A DNA stretch of 37,584 bases from Bacillus sp. FJAT-27916 (lineage in GTDB: Bacteria > Bacillota > Bacilli > Bacillales > Pradoshiaceae). Within the stretch, counting starts at the first letter, position 1; each line of letters starts with the position of its first letter. The notes beneath the pieces are model-generated. The model was not told where the DNA came from, did no database searches, and worked only from the letters and a program-made list of their open reading frames with translations. This document shows, in pieces, positions 20,521 to 29,459 of this stretch. Both the position numbers and the translations under genes were made by a program. The stretch is from NCBI RefSeq assembly GCF_001183965.1, contig NZ_LFZV01000001.1, forward strand, positions 2,362,079 to 2,399,662, in the 5' to 3' direction.

Positions 20521-20686
20521 TTTCCCAAAACCTTTCTTTTCCTTCTTTATCTAAAGCTCTGTCCCAGGCAGATCGTCTAAAGCTTTATGCACCTGAGTTC
20601 AGAGAGGAGTTATCATAAAATATTATAACATAGCACTCAAGTACATCCGCCGAAAAAAGTTGCCTGTCTCATCCATAAGATTCCAT

Positions 20687-20714
20687 AAAAAAACTAGAGA
20701 GTTCCCTCTCTAGT
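20687..20714 (-). terminator. cotE terminator
   Basis: Stem ACTAGAGAG (20693-20701) with CTCTCTAGT (20706-20714), tetraloop, then TTTTTTT on the minus strand. It sits 3 nt past the cotE stop and separates cotE from mutS. Confidence 0.9.
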
Positions 20715-20716
20715 GC

Positions 20717-21328
20717 TCAGTCCCTATTATCTTTTACTGGTCTTTTTCGAGGGGGCATTCCGCCGCTTGACTCTTCGTGTTCAGAGGAGGATGATTCTTC
20801 ATCATGAAGGAAATTCGGATTAATATCCTCTAATTCTTCATCATCCACATCAAATTCCCAGCTTTCTTCGTCGCTCGATACATTTTCCAGGATAGCTACG
20901 GATAATTTGGTTTCCCCGATTATTTCAACCAGGAACTCGCGTTCAACATGAACCGCAATTTTCTCTCCGCAAGGGGATATCAAGCATTCAATGCAATTCG
21001 GCTGCTGCACAACCTTTGCGATGACTTCATTGTCATCATAAACGGTCTGGTCCCTGTATTTCAGCTTGATAACATCTTTATAGGGAACCTTCTCCGTTTT
21101 TACCTCTGTTTTGGTATTTTTGCAATATGAATACCAGATGTTGACATCATAGTATCCTGCAATTTCTACTTTCTTGCCAATCTTCTTGGCTTCATACGTA
21201 TGATTAATGATCCAGCAGCCCAGAATGCTGGTTGGGCCATTTTCAGGACAAATCGTATGATTGGCCTTCGTAAACTTTCGTCCCTTTGCCACTACTGCCT
21301 TTGCAATGATATCTCTATATTGTGACAT
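20717..21328 (-). CDS. cotE: Outer spore coat morphogenetic protein CotE
   Basis: A 203-aa spore coat protein that in B. subtilis assembles the outer coat. The N-terminus ([18 protein letters not shown]) and the segments [24 protein letters not shown] and KVVQQPNC are characteristic. The C-terminus starts with the usual acidic [13 protein letters not shown] and then adds about 25 residues rich in Ser and Glu that end basic ([12 protein letters not shown]), making it longer than the 181-aa B. subtilis protein. Ribosome binding site GAGGAGGG lies upstream. It precedes mutS as in B. subtilis; the usual upstream neighbour ymcA is absent here. Confidence 0.95.
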   Translation of the reverse strand: MSQYRDIIAKAVVAKGRKFTKANHTICPENGPTSILGCWIINHTYEAKKIGKKVEIAGYYDVNIWYSYCKNTKTEVKTEKVPYKDVIKLKYRDQTVYDDNEVIAKVVQQPNCIECLISPCGEKIAVHVEREFLVEIIGETKLSVAILENVSSDEESWEFDVDDEELEDINPNFLHDEESSSSEHEESSGGMPPRKRPVKDNRD

Positions 21329-21600
21329 ACAAGGTTACCCTCCTCAAACATTTTCAATTCATCCTATGCGTGATATACGTCCAGTGTGCGTCCTCAAATA
21401 TTAGTCAACTAGGAATGCATGGTACAGTTTATGAGTCGCAGAAGGAATGGTGACCTCTTGAACTAAAAAGGAACAAGTCTTCACATTATATGTAGCCTTT
21501 CATCGATTCTTTCTCTAAAAAGCAGGTTCAGCGAACCCTTTAACTAAAAAGAAAAGACAAACCCGTCATAGAGGCTTGCCTGAAGTAGCCAATAATTGAA
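21329..21600. other. Intergenic region upstream of cotE
   Basis: 272 bp with no gene I can support. It should contain the sporulation promoter of cotE. A CATAGGATGA sequence near 21356-21365 (minus) is only a loose match to mother-cell sigma-factor -10 elements. Confidence 0.4.
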
Positions 21601-22032
21601 TTACGCCTTTTTAATGGAGCGTTTATACCTATACTGCTTCCATTGAAAACGGATGAAGCAGCCAATGCAAAATCCGAGAATGGCGATAAAGGAAGCAGCC
21701 GCAACCATCATTGTAAATGCATAGGCAACCGCGTTCCAGCCTGCATAAAAGCTGATCAAGCCGCCGCTTAAGCATATAACCGCAATCGTTTGATTGAATT
21801 GCTGCTGATCCCATTCCTCCGGGATATATTCTGAAGTTTTTTTGCGCAAGAATAATCTTCCCGCTCTCATAATCGGATTAAAATTAAATACCAGGCCCAT
21901 TAAGCCTGCGATAAGCGGAATGGCTAATATCTCATGGATTCCCGTCACCCATGTCAGCACAACACTCAAAAAGATAAACCATTGATTCAAACGTACTAAC
22001 GGCCGCGGAATTGTTCGAACTTGCTCAGCCAT
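21601..22032 (-). CDS. DUF4395 family membrane protein
   Basis: A 143-aa protein with four hydrophobic helices (about residues 17-33, 34-50, 84-103, 108-130) and a basic tail. The N-terminal IPRPLVRLNQWF and the PNFNPIMR-like FNFNPIMRAGRLFL segment fit DUF4395. ATG 22032 is preferred over the longer frame because GGAGAGGTG lies 8 nt before it. Role unknown; relatives are integral membrane proteins. It is a single gene. Confidence 0.85.
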   Translation of the reverse strand: MAEQVRTIPRPLVRLNQWFIFLSVVLTWVTGIHEILAIPLIAGLMGLVFNFNPIMRAGRLFLRKKTSEYIPEEWDQQQFNQTIAVICLSGGLISFYAGWNAVAYAFTMMVAAASFIAILGFCIGCFIRFQWKQYRYKRSIKKA

Positions 22033-22167
22033 TAAATCACACCTCTCCAATATGTTTTATGTGTTTAATGAATATTTTATCTTATCTATATGCAATTGGA
22101 AAGATTTTCATCTGAATGATATAATGAACAATGTAAATCCTTCTATAGAGATGACACTTTGAATGAA

Positions 22168-22410
22168 TCATTGGTGTAAGGAGAAATAAATCAAATAACC
22201 AAGAATTTGATATGTCCTTTTAGAGACAGATGTTTCAATCAATGCACCAAATCTCTTCAATATATTGACTGCCTCATCTTGTTTGACCCCATGGATTTCA
22301 GCTACGATTGGCATGTCATCCGAGGTGCCTGACCGATGGGTAACATATCCTCCTTCAACAGACATTTGTCTTGAGATCACACTTAATAGCTTTCTTTCCC
22401 TTTCTAACAT
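22168..22410 (-). CDS. Hypothetical protein, 80 aa
   Basis: Starts MLERERKLLSVISRQMS with GGGTGAAATG upstream of the ATG. The middle contains a predicted small alpha/beta unit (PIVAEIHGVKQDEAVNILKRFGALIETSV) that looks like a regulatory or ACT-like fragment, but I cannot assign it. It may end prematurely: the last 12 residues (LGYLIYFSLHQ) are hydrophobic and unlike the rest. It is divergent from katA with 255 bp between them. Confidence 0.55.
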   Translation of the reverse strand: MLERERKLLSVISRQMSVEGGYVTHRSGTSDDMPIVAEIHGVKQDEAVNILKRFGALIETSVSKRTYQILGYLIYFSLHQ

Positions 22411-22571
22411 GTTTCATTTCACCCTTTTGACACTGATCTTACCTGATGTTTTTCATCTCCCATAAGCATACTAGCAAAATCCTCATTTCTATCTTCCAAT
22501 TTTGTTAGACAGGGGCAACAAAATTGTCCCTTGTTTAAACCTCATCCTCCACCGCCTAATAATTTCCTAGT

Positions 22572-22633
22572 TTATAATAATTTTAATTAAATAGATGTTT
22601 TTAATTGATAATCTAAATAAAAATTAATATAAT
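22572..22633 (+). promoter_or_regulatory. katA promoter and PerR-like box
   Basis: The promoter has TTGATA (22605-22610), a 17-nt spacer and TATAAT (22628-22633). A PerR-type 7-1-7 inverted repeat (TTATAAT-A-ATTTTAA, 22572-22586) matches the consensus at 14 of 15 positions. It lies 18 bp upstream of the -35, an unusual place for simple repression, so a second site or an overlapping promoter may exist. Confidence 0.75.
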
Positions 22634-22665
22634 AGGTTTATCCTAAACAAGAGGTGATATGGAAA

Positions 22666-24114
22666 ATGAGCAAAAAATTAACAACTAGCTGGGGCGCTCC
22701 TGTTGGAGATAACCAAAACTCCATCACAGCAGGCAGACGCGGACCTACGCTAATCCAAGATGTGCATCTATTAGAAAAATTGGCACACTTTAACCGTGAA
22801 AGAGTACCTGAACGTGTTGTTCACGCAAAAGGCGGCGGCGCTCATGGTTACTTTGAAGTAACAAATGATGTGACACAATACACGAAAGCGGCTTTCCTAT
22901 CTGAAGTCGGTAAGAAAACACCATTATTCATCCGTTTCTCTACAGTAGCCGGAGAACTAGGTGCAGCTGACACCTTGCGTGACCCGCGTGGATTTGCCGT
23001 TAAATTGTACACTGAAGAAGGAAACTACGATATCGTTGGTAACAACACGCCAGTATTCTTCATTCGTGACGCGATCAAATTCCCAGATTTCATACATACG
23101 CAAAAGCGTGATCCAAAAACCCACTTGAAAAACCCAAATGCCGTTTGGGATTTCTGGAGCCTGTCTCCTGAGTCCTTGCACCAAGTAACCATTCTTATGT
23201 CTGACCGTGGTATCCCGGCAACATGGCGCCATATGCATGGTTTCGGAAGCCATACATTCAAATGGACAAACGCTGAAGGTCAAGGCGTATGGATCAAGTA
23301 TCACTGGAAATCCGAGCAAGGCATCAAGAACCTATCTTCTGAATTGGCAGCAGAGCTAGCTGGTACGAACCCTGACTACCATATCGAAGATCTTCATAAT
23401 GCAATCGAAGCTGGAGACTATCCATCTTGGAAGCTATGTGTCCAAATCATGCCGCTTGAAGATGCAAACACATACCGCTTCGATCCATTCGATGTAACAA
23501 AAGTATGGTCTCAAAAAGACTATCCATTAATCGAAGTAGGCCGCATGGTTCTTAACAAAAACCCTGAAAACTACTTCGCTGAAGTAGAACAAGCAACATT
23601 CTCCCCTGGTAACCTAGTACCTGGCGTAGATGTATCACCAGATAAATTATTGCAAGGCCGTTTGTTCGCCTATGCGGATGCTCACCGCTACCGTGTTGGT
23701 GCGAACCATAACCACTTGCCAATCAACCGCCCTGCTGTTGAAGTGAACAACCACCAACGCGATGGTCAAATGAACCCAACATCCAATGGCGGGGGCTCTG
23801 TATACTATGAGCCAAACAGCTTTGGCGGACCATACGAGTCCAAGCAAGACCAGCAAGCCGCCTATGAAGTCGAAGGCTATGCTGCAAGCACACCATACGA
23901 CAACGATGACTTCTACACTCAAGCAGGCGATCTATACCGCTTATTGAGCAACGAGGAACGTGCGAACCTTGTCAACAACATTGTTGGAGCCATGAAAGGC
24001 GTAACGATTCCTGAAATCATTGAACGTCAAATCCAGCACTTCTACAAAGCAGACCCAGAATACGGTACACTTGTAGCCGCTGGTCTTGGAATTAACATTC
24101 CAGAAGAAGTTTAA
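22666..24114 (+). CDS. katA: Vegetative heme catalase
   Basis: A 482-aa monofunctional small-subunit catalase that converts hydrogen peroxide to water and oxygen. The start ATG 22666 follows AGAGGTGAT. The distal His is in [13 protein letters not shown] (about residues 51-63), the conserved RFSTVAGE follows (about 88-95), and the proximal heme-ligand Tyr is in [14 protein letters not shown] (about 330-343). The length equals B. subtilis KatA. The PerR-like site upstream suggests peroxide induction. It is a single gene with its own terminator. Confidence 0.97.
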   Translation: MSKKLTTSWGAPVGDNQNSITAGRRGPTLIQDVHLLEKLAHFNRERVPERVVHAKGGGAHGYFEVTNDVTQYTKAAFLSEVGKKTPLFIRFSTVAGELGAADTLRDPRGFAVKLYTEEGNYDIVGNNTPVFFIRDAIKFPDFIHTQKRDPKTHLKNPNAVWDFWSLSPESLHQVTILMSDRGIPATWRHMHGFGSHTFKWTNAEGQGVWIKYHWKSEQGIKNLSSELAAELAGTNPDYHIEDLHNAIEAGDYPSWKLCVQIMPLEDANTYRFDPFDVTKVWSQKDYPLIEVGRMVLNKNPENYFAEVEQATFSPGNLVPGVDVSPDKLLQGRLFAYADAHRYRVGANHNHLPINRPAVEVNNHQRDGQMNPTSNGGGSVYYEPNSFGGPYESKQDQQAAYEVEGYAASTPYDNDDFYTQAGDLYRLLSNEERANLVNNIVGAMKGVTIPEIIERQIQHFYKADPEYGTLVAAGLGINIPEEV

Positions 24115-24181
24115 TAGAACTGTAAGCAATCAAATTTAACAAATTCTATTCTCATTTGCAAAACTATATTCTCAATTATTA

Positions 24182-24216
24182 GGAGATACTTTTCGACAAA
24201 GTATCTCCCTTTTTTG
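24182..24216 (+). terminator. katA terminator
   Basis: An 11-bp stem (GGAGATACTTT at 24182-24192, partner at 24198-24208), 5-nt loop and a TTTTTT tract. Confidence 0.92.
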
Positions 24217-24254
24217 TTCATTTTCTCGATTAAATAGGCAGATTATCAATAAGG

Positions 24255-24339
24255 GGCTGTTTAGCAGTATTGTTTGTTAATTTAGAAAATAAAAATATTA
24301 TGTAAATTAACTTGGGAATGGCACTCATTCTAAACAGCC
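24255..24339. repeat. Imperfect inverted repeat, about 85 bp
   Basis: Ten-bp ends GGCTGTTTAG (24255-24264) and CTAAACAGCC (24330-24339) enclose a second pair, GTTAATTTA (24276-24284) and TAAATTAAC (24303-24311). The symmetry and AT-rich centre suggest a small non-coding repeat or MITE-like remnant. There is no coding potential. Confidence 0.55.
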
Positions 24340-24399
24340 TGTTTGGGCAGCTGGTGTTGTAAAGTGAATTAAAAACAGTTCATTTCGAGAAAAAACATG

Positions 24400-24640
24400 G
24401 AGGCTAGGACAAAACGAATGGTTATACCTTATTATTCCTATTCACTAGCAGTTGAAAATATAAATTCGTTCCATTCCGCGAAGTGTAGTCGCTTCCGCGG
24501 GGAGGAAGGCTTGAGCCTCCTCGGCACATGTGCCTGTGGGGTTTCAACCTTTCCTCACCTTTCCTCTACGTCCCACAGGAGTCGAGTGTATTTCTCTCCA
24601 TCCCACTAGTCCTAATAGTAGAAAGCCACAATCAATCTTC
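24400..24640. repeat. Structured repeat, degenerate copy 1
   Basis: Begins with GAGGCTAGGACA and runs through the same core as the copy at 33749-34088: CCTATTCA-x-TAGCAGTTG, GTTCCATTCCGCGAA, TCCGCGGGGAGGAAG, CCTCCTCGGC, GGAGT, CACTAGTC and AATAGTAGAAAGC blocks in the same order and orientation. The right terminal repeat (TGTCCCAGCCTC) is missing, so it is decayed or truncated. A 26-nt segment present near the left end of copy 2 is absent. Frames through it code nothing convincing. Confidence 0.75.
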
Positions 24641-24785
24641 ATATAAAAAGCACTAGCCATCAAGACGCCGTTACGGTTATTTTGGACATGGCCGGTACAT
24701 AATTTATTGCCCCTGGTTTTTAGATGCATCTTTCTAAAATAATCATCCAATGAAAAAGGAAGGAATCATACCTAGCACTAAACTA

Positions 24786-25856
24786 TTAGATTCTACATAA
24801 ATTCACTAAGTGTTCTAAACATAATTTAAGTCGCTGATGGATTATATCCTTATTCCCCATTTGTAACACAGTTTTTTGGCTTAATTTCTCTTTACTCAAC
24901 ATCTCATAGTGTTCATATGTTTCTAACAATGTCCATAAGATGTATTCATCCATTATCTGCTTATACAAAGATTCACTTTCATCTATGTACCCATCAATAA
25001 AACCATCTGCTATTTTACTAAGAACCTCATAATTTTCATGATATTGATTTTTTTGATACCTTGGTGCATTCGAATAAGCCATCAGAAGGAATTTATAACA
25101 AAAAACAAAATAACCTGCATATTTTAGATTGAAATCCAGCCTTGGAAACGGATCAATGAGAGAAACATCCGGATAATCGAAAATGATGTTTTCTGGTGTT
25201 ATATCTTGATTGACTAAAGAAATGGTTTGTTGGTTTTCTCGTCTGTTTTTGATTATGGTTTGTATCTTTTCAACGATCATATCTCTATCAAACTCTAAAT
25301 CAGCAGCAATCAATTTATGCATAACACTAACGTAGTAATGGTTATCAGCCTGCCATATTTGAGCTGAATCTTTCTGCACACTACCTTCAAGGCGCTCACC
25401 ATTCCACACCAGGTTACCGAATCCTTTTATACCAGGAGATTTTCCGTGCATAGCTTGAAAGAAAATCCCTAGTTTTCTTCCAAGACTGCTTGCTTCTATA
25501 TGATTTAAACTTTGAATCCTTCTTCCCTTACCCATAAAACTTTCAACGGTAAATACAATTGATTCATCTAAAAAGTATTTGAAAAATGACGGACAAATAT
25601 TAACAGAACATTGGTTGGCCAGTCCGTAGTAAGCCTTTGAAGATTCATATTCCGTTTTCAGGTCGAGCTCTTTAAATTCCTGTAATTGTCCATAAGCCTT
25701 CTTTTTCTTTATCCTTATGACAATGGCATCTTCCATAATTTTTTCAATTTTATAAACAGAGTGCCATGCTCCTTCTCCAATTTTCTAGATTCCCTTTATT
25801 TCCACCTCTTCCATATTTAATATCTTAATAGCTTTCTTCATATCCTCGGTTGCCAA
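24786..25856 (-). pseudogene. Kinase-like phosphotransferase, interrupted by an amber codon
   Basis: From TTG 25856 (AAAGGA 8-9 nt upstream) the frame encodes about 356 residues with one in-frame TAG at 25785-25787 (codon 24). Right after the stop the sequence reads KIGEGAWHSVYKIEK, a glycine-rich nucleotide loop, and then a lysine-containing strand (AIVIRIKK). Further on, LVNQDITPENIIFD with DVSLIDPFP matches the catalytic loop and metal-binding Asp of aminoglycoside phosphotransferase-like kinases, with Asn replacing the usual His. Downstream of the stop, the first ATG (25736) has no ribosome binding site and would omit the loop. The gene is therefore probably inactive or needs readthrough. 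A single-base sequencing error is also possible. Substrate unknown. Confidence 0.78.
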
Positions 25857-25996
25857 TACGAATGATCCTTTCTAATAATGGCCTTATAACCGAATCAGTC
25901 ACAAGTCCATGATTTCCCCTTATTTGTCTGTTTAGAGACTCATATTTCTTATGATTTTTTCAAATTCCTTCTTCCTCTAACCAGCCTCTTTTCCAA

Positions 25997-26025
25997 AATA
26001 AAAAAAAGAGCTGATCAATCAGCTC
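25997..26025 (-). terminator. Terminator of the 57-aa membrane protein gene
   Basis: Stem GAGCTGA (26008-26014) with TCAGCTC (26019-26025), tetraloop, and a TTTTTTTT tract on the minus strand. Confidence 0.88.
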
Positions 26026-26088
26026 CCGATCGTAGAGAAAAGCACCCGTTCTCAAATAGCTCTATATAAAGAAACCTCTGATTACTTT

Positions 26089-26262
26089 TCAAGCGATGAA
26101 ATGTTGAAAAAGCTGGACAGTCAAAATCGTTGTTAACAAGCATCCGAAGGAAGTGAAGACGATGGTTTTTCTATTGTCCTGATTTTCTTCAGGCTTCATT
26201 AATTCATTCATTTGGATGACCCATATGGCCATCGTGATAAGGGCAAGAAATCCAATAGACAA
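26089..26262 (-). CDS. Small membrane protein, 57 aa, TTG start
   Basis: TTG 26262 follows an excellent AAAAGGAGGT (7-nt spacing). The 57-residue protein has two hydrophobic helices (about residues 2-17 and 36-52) joined by a polar, charged loop (NELMKPEENQDNRK). No family recognised. It has its own terminator 64 nt beyond the stop and lies upstream of the broken kinase-like gene in the same direction. The strong ribosome binding site and the terminator argue for a real gene. Confidence 0.75.
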   Translation of the reverse strand: MSIGFLALITMAIWVIQMNELMKPEENQDNRKTIVFTSFGCLLTTILTVQLFQHFIA

Positions 26263-26416
26263 AGCATGTACCTCCTTTTCCCCCTTTTGCAGGAAAGCTG
26301 TACTGCCTCAATTGTAACATTTTGTTATTTTCAGGTAAATCCTAGTTGAACGAATCTACCTAGCTAGACCCAGTTATTCAAGTCAGCTCTATCTTCCGCT
26401 CTCCTATGCCTCCCAT

Positions 26417-26450
26417 AAAAAAACACCAGCTATCCTGACAGCTGGTGTTT
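26417..26450 (-). terminator. pbpC terminator
   Basis: An 11-bp stem (AAACACCAGCT at 26421-26431 with its partner at 26440-26450) and a TTTTTTT tract on the minus strand, 9 nt after the stop. Confidence 0.92.
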
Positions 26451-26458
26451 TATCTTAT

Positions 26459-28474
26459 TCAATTCCGTCCTTCTGCTTCCCATTTCTCGAATGTTTGCAG
26501 GACCATTTTCTGAACAGCCTTGCCTCCACCTTCATCTTGGACATTCTCCACTAGGATGGACATGACGGCGTTAGGATTATTTTGGTCATAGGCGACAAAC
26601 AGGCCATTTTCCTGTCCCTTTTCATCCTGACTTTTCTTTAATTCTGCTGTACCGGTCTTTCCTGCTAAAGCAAACTGATCCGACTTGGCTGCCGTTGCGG
26701 TTCCATCTGTGACGACCTTGCGCATATCCTTCTTCAGCAAAGCGGCATTGTCGCTTGAGGTGATGGATTCCTTCCAAACAGCTGCTTCTGTTGTCTCAAA
26801 TAATCTCGGCTTCATAAGTGTACCATCTTGAACGATACCGCCATAAAGGGAAGCAAGATGAACAAGGCTCATGAGTACTTCTCCTTGGCCGTACCCGGTA
26901 TCTGCGAGCAGCTTACTGCTCGTCAGTTTCCCATCATTGGAAATTTGAGAGGCCCTTATCGGGTATTCAAGCGGGAACTTTTCCTCTCCTACTCCCAAAT
27001 CCTTCAAACCACTTATTAATTTATCTTCCCCAATGGCTAGAGCTGTCTGGGCGAAATAAATATTATCGGAGTATTGAAGAGCCGCTTCTAAATCAACAGG
27101 GCGCTTTGGATCGGTCACGCGCGTAATGGAAGCATTTCCCCACTCCTCTCCCTTGGACCATTTCAACCCGGAGATATCGATTGTTTTATTCGGATCAAGT
27201 GTTCCAGCATTAAGGCCTATCATGGCAATGAGCGGCTTTATGGATGACCCTGGTGAGAAGGTCGCTGCAAAACGATTCAATAGAGGCTGCTTCGCATTTT
27301 CCTCTAGTTTCTTATAATTCTCGGCACTCATACCTAAGATGAAATCATTTGGGTCAAAGGATGGAGAGCTAACTAAGGCAAGTACATCTCCTGTTTCAGG
27401 CTGGACAGCTGAGAACGTACCGGCAACACCTTTCATATTCGTATAGGCTGTCTTCTGCAGGTCAGCATCAACCATTAATGTGACGCTTTGACCATCCTCA
27501 GGCTCTGTTTCTGCGATTACGGCCGGTTCTTCGCGGTCAATATAGATGGTATAGCCATCCTTGCCCCGGAGCTGCTCCTCCAATAATTCCTCGAGTCCAC
27601 GCTTCCCAATGACACTGCTCGCTGAATATCCCTTATCCTTATGCTTCTCAAGCTCTTCGGCAGTGATTGTCCCAACATAACCGGTCAAATGGGCAGCACT
27701 TTCCTTATAAGGGTATTCACGAACGGCCGTTTCACTGAACTGAACTCCGTCAATTGCATTAAGCTGTTCGATTCGTTCCTTATCATCCTTGGCAATCTTT
27801 TGGATTGGCACAAATAGAGATGGTTCTACCCAGCTTTGATTTAATTGCTTATCAATGTATTCTGTCGTATTATCTAGAATTTTTGCAACTTCTGCCTTCT
27901 TCGTATCATCGAATTGCTCTGGTACGATTCCAACCTGCTGGGCAGTCCCGTTTATGGCAAGACCCTTTCCATTTCGGTCAAAAATTTCTCCCCTTTGCGC
28001 TTTCGTAGATTTGATGCCAATTTTCTCGTCCTTTTGTAAATCTGGTAAGATGAAGGTTGTATCCCAATTGATATACCAATTCTCTTCCTCATCACGTGTC
28101 TCTTTCTTTAATTCAACATCCTTATCAAACTCAATTTCTCCTGCAATGGAGTTCATTTTCGCCTTTATCGGAAGTGTGACCTGTTCCTTGTCCTCACGAT
28201 CCTGCTCCCCTTCAAATGCGGTCTCCACCTTTAAATCGGTTATGCCAAGATCACTGTAAACCTTTTCATAACGGTCGATGAAGTCTTCATTTTTGTAGGA
28301 TTCCTTTGTGGAAGCCGAAAGATAATCTGTATACATTTCTTCAAAGTCCTGCTTGTTCCACAATTTCACATAGTCATTCAGCCGGCTTTCTGGCTGAACA
28401 GAGTCATCACTGCACCCGACTGATATGAAAAGTAATATAAATAAAAAGCTTGCTAGAATACTTTTTTTGCCCAA
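26459..28474 (-). CDS. pbpC: Class B penicillin-binding protein, PBP3/PbpC type lipoprotein
   Basis: A 671-aa transpeptidase that cross-links peptidoglycan outside the membrane. The signal peptide ends in the lipobox FISVGC (Cys21), so it is predicted to be lipid anchored. Residues about 28-140 form the MecA_N/NTF2-like domain, about 150-320 the PBP dimerisation domain (AQRGEIFDRNGKGLA), and about 350-665 the transpeptidase: SSIK with catalytic Ser410 and Lys413, YSDN as the SxN motif, and AGKTGTAE as KTG. Length and residue numbers match B. subtilis PbpC. It belongs to the same architecture as low-affinity PBP2a, but resistance cannot be inferred. The minus strand has a TATAAT at 28505-28510. 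Confidence 0.94.
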   Translation of the reverse strand: MGKKSILASFLFILLFISVGCSDDSVQPESRLNDYVKLWNKQDFEEMYTDYLSASTKESYKNEDFIDRYEKVYSDLGITDLKVETAFEGEQDREDKEQVTLPIKAKMNSIAGEIEFDKDVELKKETRDEEENWYINWDTTFILPDLQKDEKIGIKSTKAQRGEIFDRNGKGLAINGTAQQVGIVPEQFDDTKKAEVAKILDNTTEYIDKQLNQSWVEPSLFVPIQKIAKDDKERIEQLNAIDGVQFSETAVREYPYKESAAHLTGYVGTITAEELEKHKDKGYSASSVIGKRGLEELLEEQLRGKDGYTIYIDREEPAVIAETEPEDGQSVTLMVDADLQKTAYTNMKGVAGTFSAVQPETGDVLALVSSPSFDPNDFILGMSAENYKKLEENAKQPLLNRFAATFSPGSSIKPLIAMIGLNAGTLDPNKTIDISGLKWSKGEEWGNASITRVTDPKRPVDLEAALQYSDNIYFAQTALAIGEDKLISGLKDLGVGEEKFPLEYPIRASQISNDGKLTSSKLLADTGYGQGEVLMSLVHLASLYGGIVQDGTLMKPRLFETTEAAVWKESITSSDNAALLKKDMRKVVTDGTATAAKSDQFALAGKTGTAELKKSQDEKGQENGLFVAYDQNNPNAVMSILVENVQDEGGGKAVQKMVLQTFEKWEAEGRN

Positions 28475-28537
28475 AGATTCTGCCTCCTTCCAATCACTAT
28501 CATTATTATAGCAAATGAGGCGTTATTAACCGACACA

Positions 28538-28571
28538 AAAAACTCCTTATCCATTTGGACAAGGAGTTTTT
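28538..28571 (-). terminator. Terminator of the HAD phosphatase gene
   Basis: An 11-bp stem AAAAACTCCTT (28538-28548) with AAGGAGTTTTT (28561-28571), continued by an inner TCCA/TGGA pair. A/T tracts on both sides make it potentially bidirectional. Confidence 0.88.
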
Positions 28572-28576
28572 AAGCT

Positions 28577-29254
28577 TCAATGAATCTTTTTTTCTTTTTT
28601 AGCCTGCTGATGACCTTCGATATACTGACAAAAATCGGAGATAGAAGTGAACGTATAATCCGGTTCGGTTTTAAAATCAGATGTTTGAACCGTACTGAAC
28701 CATTGGGCTGCCGCCGTCTTCACACCTGCAGCTGCTCCGGCAGCCATATCCGACTCGCTGTCACCGACGAATAAGATCTCTGAAGGCTTGTTTTGGAGAA
28801 GCTTCATACACTTCTCAACCCCCTCCTTATCCGGTTTCGGGTTCTTTACATCATCACCCGCAATGGTAACGTCGAAGTAATCATATATCCCTAATGCTTC
28901 AAGCGAAAAGGTTAGGGATCTTCTGCTCTTACCTGTTACAATCCCAAGATTGAGATCCATCTCCTTGAATTGCTCAAGCATCTCCTGGATTTTCTCCAGA
29001 CCCTCAAATTCTCGGTCATGCCCTTTTTCATATTGCTCATAAAAATCCTCAATGGCTTGGTTCAGCTTATCCTTATGTTCTAGATGCTTTCTCAGCATCT
29101 CATCCTCAATCGGACCAAAATACTGTACGATGTCCTCATCCGTCATTTCTTTTCCGTCGTATTTCTTGAATACATATCGAAATGCATCAAATGCTGCCGG
29201 CAGGGTATCTGCAATCGTTCCATCAAAATCAAATAATATGGTTTTTAACTCCAT
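28577..29254 (-). CDS. HAD-superfamily phosphatase (phosphoglycolate phosphatase-like)
   Basis: A 225-aa haloacid dehalogenase hydrolase of subfamily IA. The catalytic motif I is LFDFDGTIAD (residues 5-14, nucleophile Asp7 and acid Asp9), motif II is the Ser/Thr of LGIVTGKS (about 101-108), and the motif III Lys and motif IV FVGDSESDM follow (about 162-170). A helical cap occupies about 15-85. ATG 29254 is chosen because AGAGGAAG lies 7 nt upstream. The physiological substrate cannot be told; PpaX or Gph-like activities are candidates. Confidence 0.9.
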   Translation of the reverse strand: MELKTILFDFDGTIADTLPAAFDAFRYVFKKYDGKEMTDEDIVQYFGPIEDEMLRKHLEHKDKLNQAIEDFYEQYEKGHDREFEGLEKIQEMLEQFKEMDLNLGIVTGKSRRSLTFSLEALGIYDYFDVTIAGDDVKNPKPDKEGVEKCMKLLQNKPSEILFVGDSESDMAAGAAAGVKTAAAQWFSTVQTSDFKTEPDYTFTSISDFCQYIEGHQQAKKEKKIH

Positions 29255-29459
29255 CCCGCATCTTCCTCTCCTATATATCTCTATTCCTTTTATACCCAAC
29301 CATGCTTCTTCCTAATACGGTTGATTGCTAAATAAACTTCGGGGCTTGATTAGTTTGATGGCACGAACCCAACGTTCGGATTTCAATCCCATTAAGATGT
29401 TATCCCCTTTATTTTTTAAACCAAAATGCCATATATACGAACAATAATAAAAAATTTTA

